A stretch of DNA of 5,967 bases, taken from the NCBI GenBank assembly GCA_934667465.1, contig CAKUMG010000404.1, forward strand, positions 1-5,967, in the 5' to 3' direction. Of the stretch, positions 1 to 5,335 are shown piece after piece (position 1 is the stretch's first letter; every line of letters begins with the position of its first letter). A program made the position numbers and the translations under genes. The notes under the pieces were generated by a model that was not told the DNA's origin, did not search any database, and saw only the letters and a program-made list of their open reading frames with translations. This DNA is from an uncultured Actinoplanes sp. (GTDB taxonomy: Bacteria > Actinomycetota > Actinomycetes > Mycobacteriales > Micromonosporaceae).

Positions 1-503
1 CGGCGCAACTCCTCGGCGGCGCGGGCCCGGGCGCCGGCGTCGGGCGCGAGCAGGTCGGCGACGGCGAGCGAGGTGCGGTCGCTGGCGCGGGCGCGGCGGG
101 CCATCGAGACGGCGAGCTGGTCGACGATGCCGGCCAGGGCGTGCACGGCGCCGACCGGGACCGTCTCGTCCGGGTCGAGGAGCCAGAGATAGCCGTACGC
201 GACGCCGCGCCAGCGGACCGGGATGCACCAGCGGGCGAACAGACCCGGCACGGCGTTGCCGGGGATCCGCAGCGGTTCCTCGGCGGCGGCGATCCCGAAC
301 GCGGCAAACTGGCGTTGCACGTCGGGGCTGGACCGGCGGCGCAGGATCGAGGAGCGGCGGACCTCGTCGAGCACCTCCTCGTGACCGGAGGAGGCGACCA
401 GGTGCAGCTCGCGGTCCTCGAGGGTGGTCGGCGCGCCGGTCCGGGCCGCCGCCACGTCGACGAGCTCCTGGATCTGGGCCGGGTCGCCCTCGATGATCAT
501 CAT
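1..503 (-). CDS. PucR-family transcriptional regulator of proline catabolism (5' part, runs off left edge)
   Basis: Reading the minus strand from 503 leftwards gives an uninterrupted frame of 167 codons that leaves the window. The visible N-terminal part contains ELVDVAAARTGAPTTLEDR (about residues 13-31), SILRRRS (52-58), FGIAAAEEPLRIPG (69-82) and IPVRWRGVAYGYLWLLD (94-110). This pattern is what I recognise from the sensor half of PucR-type regulators that sit next to proline dehydrogenase genes in actinobacteria. Mycobacterial PruC (Rv1186c), which regulates the proline-degrading genes, is the best-known member. The C-terminal helix-turn-helix expected in the family would lie outside the window. 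The gene is divergent from the proline dehydrogenase gene, so a role as proline-responsive regulator of that operon is the natural inference. The start is uncertain. ATG at 503 or 500 fits the family's short N-terminus, but the same frame stays open to an ATG at 539, and none of the three has a clear Shine-Dalgarno sequence. Confidence 0.85.
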   Translation of the reverse strand, partial: MMIIEGDPAQIQELVDVAAARTGAPTTLEDRELHLVASSGHEEVLDEVRRSSILRRRSSPDVQRQFAAFGIAAAEEPLRIPGNAVPGLFARWCIPVRWRGVAYGYLWLLDPDETVPVGAVHALAGIVDQLAVSMARRARASDRTSLAVADLLAPDAGARARAAEELR

Positions 504-605
504 CCAAATGTACAACGCGGCGCGCGTACGATTAACCATCTGTATCTGGTCGCGGCCCGTGAGCCCTCCATAGCCTTCCCACCAGGAACTTCTCTGGAGG
601 CGTTG
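504..605. promoter_or_regulatory. Divergent intergenic region between regulator and proline dehydrogenase
   Basis: These roughly 100 bases separate two genes pointing away from each other, so both promoters and the regulator's operator should lie here. The part around 505-575 is noticeably richer in A and T than the genes (for example ATTAACCATCTGTATC at 531-546), but I see no convincing -35/-10 pair on either strand. GTAC occurs at 510-513 and again at 526-529, with no symmetry between the two copies. The location is supported by gene layout; the exact sites are not. Confidence 0.5.
596..600 (+). promoter_or_regulatory. Ribosome binding site that fixes the proline dehydrogenase start
   Basis: GGAGG lies five bases upstream of the ATG at 606. 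The same frame is open back to an ATG at 141, but everything before 606 is antisense to the regulator gene. The first family-like residues follow the 606 start, so this site decides the start codon. An exact complement of TGGAGG (CCTCCA) lies at 565-570. Confidence 0.8.
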
Positions 606-1526
606 ATGTTCGGACGACTGCTGCTGGCCGTGGCCGGCAACACCGCGGTGCGTGCCACCGTGACGGGCACGCCGCTCGCGCGGCCGGTGGTGTCGCGGTT
701 CGTCCCCGGCGAGGACGCCGACGCCGCGCTCTCGGCCGTGCGCGCGCTGCACGGCGACGGCCTGCGGGTCACGCTCGACCACCTGGGCGAGGACATCACG
801 GACCCGGCGCAGGCGCGGGCCACCGCGGCGGCGTACGGCATCCTCATCGACCGTCTCGCCGCCGCCGGCCTCGCCGCGGGCAACGAGATCTCCGTCAAGC
901 TGTCGGCGCTGGGCCAGTCGCTGGGCGCCGACGGGCCGGAGCGGGCCACCGAGCTGGCGCGCGAGCTCGCCGAGCAGGCCCACCGCCACGACGTCGACAT
1001 GACGCTCGACATGGAGGATCACACCACGGTCGACCACACGCTCGAGACGCTGCGGCTGTTGCGCAAGGACTTCCCGCGTACGGGATGCGTGCTGCAGGCC
1101 ATGCTGCACCGCACCGAGGGCGACGCCCGCGACCTGGCCGTGGCCGGGTCCCGCGTCCGCATCGTCAAGGGCGCCTACGCCGAGCCGGCCAGCGTCGCCC
1201 ACTCCGCGAAGACCGACGTCGACAAGGCGTACATCCGGGTGCTGCGGATCCTCGCCGAGTCCGAGGCGTACCCGATGGTCGCCACGCACGACCCGCGCAT
1301 CATCGACATCGCCGAGCGGCTGCTGACGCCGCTCGGGACGGCCGCCGAGTTCCAGATGCTGTACGGCATCCGGACGGCCGAGCAGCTCCGCCTGGCGAAG
1401 GCCGGGCACACGGTCCGCGTCTACGTCCCGTACGGCACCGACTGGTACGGCTACTTCTCGCGGCGCCTCGCGGAACGCCCCGCCAACCTGGCGTTCTTCC
1501 TGCGTTCCCTCGCCACCCGCAGCTGA
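606..1526 (+). CDS. pruB: Proline dehydrogenase (monofunctional, FAD-dependent)
   Basis: Encodes 306 residues, the usual size for a stand-alone bacterial PRODH. The enzyme oxidises L-proline to delta-1-pyrroline-5-carboxylate (P5C) with FAD and passes electrons to the respiratory chain, normally at the inner face of the membrane. The TIM-barrel motifs of the family appear in order: LDHLGE (57-62), EISVKLSALG (94-103), LDMEDH (134-139), VLQAMLHRT (162-170), RIVKGAYAE (185-193), VATHDP (225-230), EFQMLYGIR (248-256) and the C-terminal YFSRRLAERPAN (283-294). By analogy with E. coli PutA, the arginine pair R286/R287 in the last motif should bind the proline carboxylate. There is no DNA-binding or aldehyde dehydrogenase domain, so this is not a PutA fusion. 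The next enzyme of the pathway starts 13 bases downstream, so the two are almost certainly co-transcribed. Control by the divergent PucR-type gene is inferred. Confidence 0.96.
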   Translation: MFGRLLLAVAGNTAVRATVTGTPLARPVVSRFVPGEDADAALSAVRALHGDGLRVTLDHLGEDITDPAQARATAAAYGILIDRLAAAGLAAGNEISVKLSALGQSLGADGPERATELARELAEQAHRHDVDMTLDMEDHTTVDHTLETLRLLRKDFPRTGCVLQAMLHRTEGDARDLAVAGSRVRIVKGAYAEPASVAHSAKTDVDKAYIRVLRILAESEAYPMVATHDPRIIDIAERLLTPLGTAAEFQMLYGIRTAEQLRLAKAGHTVRVYVPYGTDWYGYFSRRLAERPANLAFFLRSLATRS

Positions 1527-1539
1527 AAGGTCCCCACTG

Positions 1540-3165
1540 ATGAACGCTCACACCCAGGTTCCCGTGCCGCGCAACGAGCCGGTCAAGGACTACGCGCCCG
1601 GCTCGCCCGAGCGCGCCGAGCTGGAGGCCAAGCTCAAGGAGTTCTCCGGCGCGCCGGTCGAGCTGACCGCCACGATCGGCGGTGTCCAGCGCCGCCCCGG
1701 CGGCGAGGCGTTCACCGTCGTCGCCCCGCACCGGCACGCCCACGTGCTCGGCACCTCGGCGCACTCGACAGCCGAGGACGCCGCGGAGGCCGTACGCGCC
1801 GCCAAGGCCGCCGCCCCCGCCTGGGCCGCCCTGTCCTTCGAGGACCGCGCCGCGGTGTTCCTCAAGGCCGCCGACCTGCTCGCCGGCCCGTGGCGGCAGA
1901 CCATCAACGCCGTCACGATGCTCGGCCAGAGCAAGACCGCGTACCAGGCCGAGATCGACGCCGTGTGCGAGCTGATCGACTTCTGGCGCTACAACGTGCA
2001 CTTCGCCGCCGAGATCTACGCCGAGCAGCCGATCTCCGGCAACGGCATGTGGAACCGGCTCGACCACCGCCCGCTCGAGGGCTTCGTGTACGCGGTCACG
2101 CCGTTCAACTTCACCTCGATCGGCGCCAACCTCGCCACCGCCCCGGCGCTGATGGGCAACACGGTCGTCTGGAAGCCCGCGCCGACGCAGCAGCTCTCGG
2201 CCCACTTCACGATGCGCCTGCTCGAGGCGGCCGGCCTGCCCGCCGGCGTCATCAACATGCTGCCCGGCGACGGCGTGGCCGTCTCCGACGTCGTGCTCGC
2301 CGACCCGGACCTGGCCGGCATCCACTTCACCGGCTCCACCAAGGTCTTCCAGCACCTGTGGCGCACGGTCGGCGAGAACATCGCCAACTACCGCACCTAC
2401 CCGCGGCTGGTCGGCGAGACCGGCGGCAAGGACTTCATCGTCGCGCACCCGTCGGCCGACCCGGCCGTCCTGCGCACCGCGATGATCCGCGGCGCCTTCG
2501 AGTACCAGGGCCAGAAGTGCTCGGCCGCCTCGCGCGCCTACGTCCCGCGCAGCATCTGGACCGGCCTGCGCGACGACCTGGCCGCCCTCACCGACGGCCT
2601 GCCGATGGGCGACCCCGCCGACTTCGGCAACTTCCTGGGCGCCGTGATCGACCGCCGCTCGTACGACCGCCTCGCCAAGGTCCTCGACGACGCCCGCACC
2701 GACGACACCCTCACGGTGATCGCCGGCGGCACCGCCGACGACTCGGAGGGCTTCTACGTCCGCCCGACCGTCATCGAGGGCACCGACCCGGCGAACGCGG
2801 TCTTCACGACCGAGTTCTTCGGCCCGATCCTCGCGGTGCACGTCTACGACGACTCCCGTTATGAGGAGGTCCTCGCGCAGATGGAGAGCAGTTCCCCGTA
2901 CGGTCTGACGGGCGCGATCATCGCCCAGGACCGCACCGCCATCGCGCAGGCCCAGCAGTACCTCGCGAACGCGGCCGGCAACTTCTACATCAACGACAAG
3001 CCGACCGGCGCCGTCGTCGGCCAGCAGCCCTTCGGCGGCGGCCGGGCCTCCGGCACCAACGACAAGGCCGGCGCGTCGAGCAACCTGCGCCGGTGGGTGA
3101 GCCCGCGCTCGATCAAGGAGACGTTCGTGCCGGCGACGGACCACCGTTACCCGCACATGGGCTGA
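1540..3165 (+). CDS. pruA: 1-pyrroline-5-carboxylate dehydrogenase (aldehyde dehydrogenase superfamily)
   Basis: Encodes 541 residues, close to the length of human ALDH4A1-type enzymes. It oxidises glutamate semialdehyde, the open form of P5C, to L-glutamate with NAD+, completing proline catabolism in the cytoplasm. The aldehyde dehydrogenase hallmarks are complete: TPFNFTSIG with the oxyanion-hole asparagine N190, the WKPAP cofactor motif (211-215), FTGSTKVF (263-270), the general base E293 in VGETGGKD, catalytic C327 in YQGQKCSAASR, EFFGPI (425-430), and PFGGGRASGTNDKAG (498-512) near the C-terminus, which is typical of P5C dehydrogenases. The start ATG is preceded by GAAAGG at 1525-1530, which overlaps the stop codon of the proline dehydrogenase gene and suggests coupled translation. 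Keeping the two enzymes in one operon helps limit build-up of reactive P5C. I see no damage or unusual residue. Confidence 0.97.
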   Translation: MNAHTQVPVPRNEPVKDYAPGSPERAELEAKLKEFSGAPVELTATIGGVQRRPGGEAFTVVAPHRHAHVLGTSAHSTAEDAAEAVRAAKAAAPAWAALSFEDRAAVFLKAADLLAGPWRQTINAVTMLGQSKTAYQAEIDAVCELIDFWRYNVHFAAEIYAEQPISGNGMWNRLDHRPLEGFVYAVTPFNFTSIGANLATAPALMGNTVVWKPAPTQQLSAHFTMRLLEAAGLPAGVINMLPGDGVAVSDVVLADPDLAGIHFTGSTKVFQHLWRTVGENIANYRTYPRLVGETGGKDFIVAHPSADPAVLRTAMIRGAFEYQGQKCSAASRAYVPRSIWTGLRDDLAALTDGLPMGDPADFGNFLGAVIDRRSYDRLAKVLDDARTDDTLTVIAGGTADDSEGFYVRPTVIEGTDPANAVFTTEFFGPILAVHVYDDSRYEEVLAQMESSSPYGLTGAIIAQDRTAIAQAQQYLANAAGNFYINDKPTGAVVGQQPFGGGRASGTNDKAGASSNLRRWVSPRSIKETFVPATDHRYPHMG

Positions 3166-3175
3166 GTCTCCCCAG

Positions 3176-3205
3176 CTCCCGGCGCGCCCATGAGGCGCGC
3201 CGGAG
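3176..3205 (+). other. GC-rich hairpin just after the P5C dehydrogenase gene
   Basis: GGCGCGCC (3181-3188) and GGCGCGCC (3194-3201) pair perfectly across the five-base loop CATGA. With one bulged C (3178), the flanks CTC-CC (3176-3180) and GGAG (3202-3205) extend the stem. Alternatively GTCTCC (3166-3171), directly after the stop codon, can pair with GGAGAC (3202-3207). No T-run follows, so this is not a textbook intrinsic terminator. It may protect the 3' end or act together with the next two hairpins. Confidence 0.6.
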
Positions 3206-3210
3206 ACCGC

Positions 3211-3243
3211 GGGACCGGCCTGCCCCCAGAGCTCGCCGGTCCC
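3211..3243 (+). other. Second hairpin of the cluster
   Basis: GGGACCGGC (3211-3219) is the exact reverse complement of GCCGGTCCC (3235-3243), giving a 9-bp stem around a 15-base loop. It lies between the first hairpin and the terminator-like stem. There is no T-run after it, so its role is unclear. Confidence 0.5.
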
Positions 3244-3246
3244 GCC

Positions 3247-3283
3247 CCGGCCGGTCCGCCTCACCAGGCGGGCCGGCCGGTTT
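3247..3283 (+). terminator. Probable transcription terminator of the proline operon
   Basis: CCGGCCGGTCCGCCT (3247-3261) pairs with AGGCGGGCCGGCCGG (3266-3280) to make a 15-bp stem with a single G-U wobble and the four-base loop CACC, followed by TTT at 3281-3283. The T-run is short, which is usual for terminators in GC-rich actinobacteria. It sits 82 bases after the P5C dehydrogenase stop and just before the next gene on the same strand, so it should separate the two transcription units. Confidence 0.8.
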
Positions 3284-3285
3284 GC

Positions 3286-3301
3286 TGTATATGGTGGCGA
3301 T
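3286..3301 (+). promoter_or_regulatory. Possible -10 element and weak ribosome binding site for the membrane protein gene
   Basis: An A/T-rich patch with TGTATATG (3286-3293) follows the terminator directly and ends only eight bases before the ATG at 3302. If it is a -10 element, the transcript would begin at or next to the start codon. GGTGG at 3293-3297 could instead be a weak Shine-Dalgarno sequence, four bases from the ATG. No recognisable -35 lies upstream, where the terminator stem occupies the sequence. The promoter reading is an inference. Confidence 0.3.
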
Positions 3302-3844
3302 ATGCAAGATCACGCCGGCTGGCACCGCGCCGTCCGCTACCGCGCGGACCCCGCCCTGGCGCGCGAACGGGCCGCCGCCCGCACCACCGCGTACGTCTAC
3401 GGCAACATCATCCTGTTCGCCACGGTCATCCCGCTCACGGCCGCGGACCTGCACCACCACCACGCCGCCCTGCTGGTCCTGGGCGTGGCGGCCTCCACCT
3501 ACCTGGCCCACGTCTTCGCCGACATCATCGGCCACCAGGTCAAATCCGGCACGCCGCTGGACCGGCCCGGGCGGCGCCGCGAACTGCGCGACGCCCTCCC
3601 GATCGTCTCGTCCGCCTGGGTGCCGGCGCTGCTGCTCTTCCTGGGCGGCCTCGGCTGGCTGCCGGAACGGGGTGCCGTCCTCGCCGCCGAGGGCTATCTG
3701 CTGCTGCGCATGGCGCTGGTGGGGCTGGTCGTGGAGCGGCTGCGCTCGGACGAGCGGGTGTCGCTGCGGACGCTGCTGTCGGGACTGCTCCTCGCCGCTG
3801 CCGCGGCGGCGATCGCGATCGTCAAAGCGATCCTCGGCCACTGA
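3302..3844 (+). CDS. Small multi-pass membrane protein of unknown function
   Basis: Encodes 180 residues. After a charged, arginine-rich cytoplasmic-type N-terminus (1-29) come about five hydrophobic stretches: roughly 31-48, 55-76, 102-121, 128-146 and 157-176. The basic segment RPGRRRELR (88-96) separates the second and third. Histidines cluster around the first two helices: four in a row at 51-54, then H70 (in TYLAHVFADIIG) and H78. The pattern of an early glycine-rich helix (VYGNIILF) followed by a helix containing AHVFA resembles uncharacterised actinobacterial membrane proteins I have seen, but I cannot assign a function. There is no cleavable signal peptide. The gene follows the operon terminator and its stop lies five bases before the next start, so it is probably co-transcribed with the HEAT-like gene rather than with the proline genes. 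Consistent GC-rich third positions support it as real coding sequence. Confidence 0.8.
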   Translation: MQDHAGWHRAVRYRADPALARERAAARTTAYVYGNIILFATVIPLTAADLHHHHAALLVLGVAASTYLAHVFADIIGHQVKSGTPLDRPGRRRELRDALPIVSSAWVPALLLFLGGLGWLPERGAVLAAEGYLLLRMALVGLVVERLRSDERVSLRTLLSGLLLAAAAAAIAIVKAILGH

Positions 3845-3849
3845 CAGCG

Positions 3850-4463
3850 GTGATCGACTGGCGTGCCCTGCAGGATGATCGAGGCGACTCCGGCGTCGTC
3901 GTCGGGGCGTTGCTGGACCGGCTCGCACGCCACCCGGACGACGCGCTCTGGAGGGAGCTCGAACGCCGGCTGATCGTCGAGGAGGAATGCTTCTGCTCGG
4001 CCGGGATCGCCGCGCTGCCCGCGCTCAGCTCGCTTGCGCGCTCCGGCGCCGCCCTGCCCGCGCTCAGCTCGCTTGCGCGCCCCGGCGGCGCCGGGCAGCG
4101 GGACCGGGCGCTCGATCTCGCCGCGCTGATCGTGCGGACCGTGCACCGCTACGCATCGCACGACCACCTGGTCCGGGCCGATCCGCAGGTCTTCGCGGAG
4201 TTGCACGCCCTCGCCCGGGAACGCCTCGCCACCTCTTTCGCCGGGCCCGCGCTGATCTCGTGGCTGCAGGGCGCCCTGGCCTTCGCGGGTTACACGTCGC
4301 GGGCGGCGACCCGGTCCTCGCCGACGGCCTCACCCACCTGTTCGGGCGGGCGGAATGCAGTCTGTGCGGCAGCGTGTTCCCCCTGGCCGACTGGCTCGAG
4401 GCCGAGAACAGCCCCGCACAGCCCATCGACCCGATCGTGCCGAGGACCGACCGCTCACCCTGA
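3850..4463 (+). pseudogene. HEAT-like repeat protein gene disrupted by a one-base frameshift
   Basis: Starting at GTG 3850 (IDWRALQDD after the initiator), the frame gives plausible protein through LISWLQGALAFAG, ending near 4289. Beyond that it turns into serine/threonine/arginine-rich nonsense. The frame one base back becomes convincing from about 4296 (VAGGDPVLADGLTHLFGRAE, CSLCGS, FPLADWLEAEN) and stops at 4463. The span is 614 bases, so one added base gives exactly 205 codons (204 residues). The beginning (IDWxxLxxxxG, then a helix before GIAALPALSSLA) resembles uncharacterised actinobacterial HEAT-repeat proteins, and the late CxxC (CSLC) resembles the small zinc-ribbon-like knuckle seen in some of them. 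A 13-residue tandem duplication lies at 4008-4085. There is no Shine-Dalgarno sequence, and translation could be coupled to the membrane gene, which ends five bases earlier. A true mutation, a sequencing error or recoding would all look alike here. The gene's reality is fairly sure, its function is unknown. Confidence 0.7.
4008..4085 (+). repeat. Two-copy 39-bp in-frame tandem repeat
   Basis: Copy one (4008-4046) and copy two (4047-4085) are identical except for two bases (G4013/C4052 and T4042/C4081). A 28-base core (4014-4041 and 4053-4080) is exact. Each unit encodes 13 residues, giving AALPALSSLARSG followed by AALPALSSLARPG in the HEAT-like frame. Because 39 is a multiple of three, the duplication itself keeps the frame. 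It looks recent, and the duplicated segment is the helix that normally occurs once at this place in such proteins. Confidence 0.9.
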
Positions 4464-4480
4464 CACCCGTGAAGGTGAGC
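4453..4480. terminator. Weak hairpin between the two convergent HEAT-like genes
   Basis: GCTCACC (4453-4459) is the reverse complement of GGTGAGC (4474-4480), forming a 7-bp stem over a 14-base loop that contains the stop codon at 4461-4463. It lies at the end of the plus-strand gene and 41 bases beyond the stop of the minus-strand gene, so it could serve as a shared terminator. There is no T-run on either side, so the call is tentative. Confidence 0.3.
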
Positions 4481-4520
4481 CGAGAGCCGCGCTCCCGCTG
4501 CGAGACGGCGCACGCGTCCG

Positions 4521-5318
4521 CTACCGGAACGCGGCTTCCGCCTTGGTGAGTTCGGGCTCGAGCAACTGCTGGAGCACGGCAACGGCCGGGCCGGGCTCGG
4601 CGGGCGTGACCTCGGCGAGGGCGGCCTCGACCGCGGCCGCGTCGGAGGTGCCCAGACCCAGGATCAGCGCGGCGGCCGGGCCCCGCGACGTGCCCTTCCA
4701 GCGGCGCGCCAGCTCCTCCAGCTCGCCCACCGGCCAAGCGCCCGCTTCGGGGCACGCGGCGGCGAGCGCCGCGCCCAGATACCCGTACAGCTCGGAATCG
4801 CCTCTTCTCGCAGCGAGCCGCGGCAACTCCCCGGCGACAGCGGCCCGCGCGGCCTCGGCGTCCGGGGTGGGGCCGGCCGGGCGGGTGCGGTCCGCCGTGG
4901 CGATCGCATAGAGGCCGAGCAGGACCGCGCTGCGGTGGTAGTCGGTGATGCGCTCGTCCACCGCCAGGTCGGCGAGCATCGGCACCCGGGCGGCGGTCCA
5001 CGGGTAGCACTCGCCCCGGTGCGCCGCCTCGTCGAGCACCTCGGCCAGCAGGTCGCCGGCGTCGCCTTCCTCCTGCCAGGCGCCCAGCTCGTCGTGCTGG
5101 TCGTAGACCTCGTGCTCCTCCGCCTCGTCGAGCAGGTCGAGGGGGAAGTCGGCGCCGCGCTGCCGGGCGGTGTGCCCGGCGATCGCGTCGAGCTCCGCCG
5201 CGCCGCCGTCCAGGGCAGCGCACCGCAAAGCCGGCGCCTCACCGCCACCGCGGCGCGAGGCAGAAGCGTCCGGCGCCGTGCGGAGTGCGGCGCGCGGTGG
5301 CAGGTCGGGGATCGGCAC
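4521..5318 (-). CDS. Hypothetical HEAT-like helical-repeat protein downstream of uvrA-like gene
   Basis: Reading from GTG 5318 gives 265 residues. After a low-complexity N-terminus (about 1-28) the protein is almost entirely amphipathic, alanine- and leucine-rich helices. A strongly acidic stretch, LLDEAEEHEVYDQHDELGAW (62-81), precedes HRGECYPWTAARVPMLADLA (100-119), which I recognise as the kind of motif found in actinobacterial HEAT-repeat proteins (a C/V-Y-x-x-TA-x-x-VP-x-L pattern). Further helices follow at about 126-142, 155-170, 176-189, 198-207, 212-222, 228-236 and 244-263. No catalytic motif, signal peptide or membrane segment is visible, so a cytoplasmic binding or scaffold protein is most likely. 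The start is uncertain. GTG 5318 has no Shine-Dalgarno sequence, and TTG at 5339 (272 residues), overlapping the uvrA-like stop as TTGA behind a G-run, is a credible alternative. Either start implies co-transcription and perhaps coupled translation with the uvrA-like gene. Confidence 0.7.
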   Translation of the reverse strand: MPIPDLPPRAALRTAPDASASRRGGGEAPALRCAALDGGAAELDAIAGHTARQRGADFPLDLLDEAEEHEVYDQHDELGAWQEEGDAGDLLAEVLDEAAHRGECYPWTAARVPMLADLAVDERITDYHRSAVLLGLYAIATADRTRPAGPTPDAEAARAAVAGELPRLAARRGDSELYGYLGAALAAACPEAGAWPVGELEELARRWKGTSRGPAAALILGLGTSDAAAVEAALAEVTPAEPGPAVAVLQQLLEPELTKAEAAFR

Positions 5319-5335
5319 GAAGACACCGTACGGGC

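Noticed and set aside
510..529. GTAC-N12-GTAC as a regulator operator
   Set aside because: Only the outer four bases match. The twelve inner bases show no dyad symmetry, so it is too weak to call.
141..605. N-terminal extension of the proline dehydrogenase frame back to ATG 141
   Set aside because: The extension is antisense to the PucR-type regulator and shows no family resemblance. A strong GGAGG sits right before ATG 606.
500..1012. Minus-strand 170-codon frame over the 5' half of proline dehydrogenase
   Set aside because: Serine- and arginine-rich antisense shadow with no recognisable domain.
1300..3264. A 654-codon open frame on the minus strand across the P5C dehydrogenase gene
   Set aside because: It is antisense to an enzyme with complete catalytic motifs. 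Its translation is glycine-, arginine- and valine-rich with no family features, as expected from GC-rich codon bias on the opposite strand.
4008..4085. CRISPR or mobile-element repeat
   Set aside because: Only two directly abutting copies with no spacer, in frame inside a gene, with no flanking inverted repeats or transposase.
4290..4911. Continuation of the HEAT-like frame past 4290 as a long C-terminal extension
   Set aside because: After 4290 the translation becomes low-complexity Ser/Thr/Arg/Ala sequence, while a neighbouring frame gives protein-like sequence ending at 4463. The rest is antisense to the minus-strand gene.
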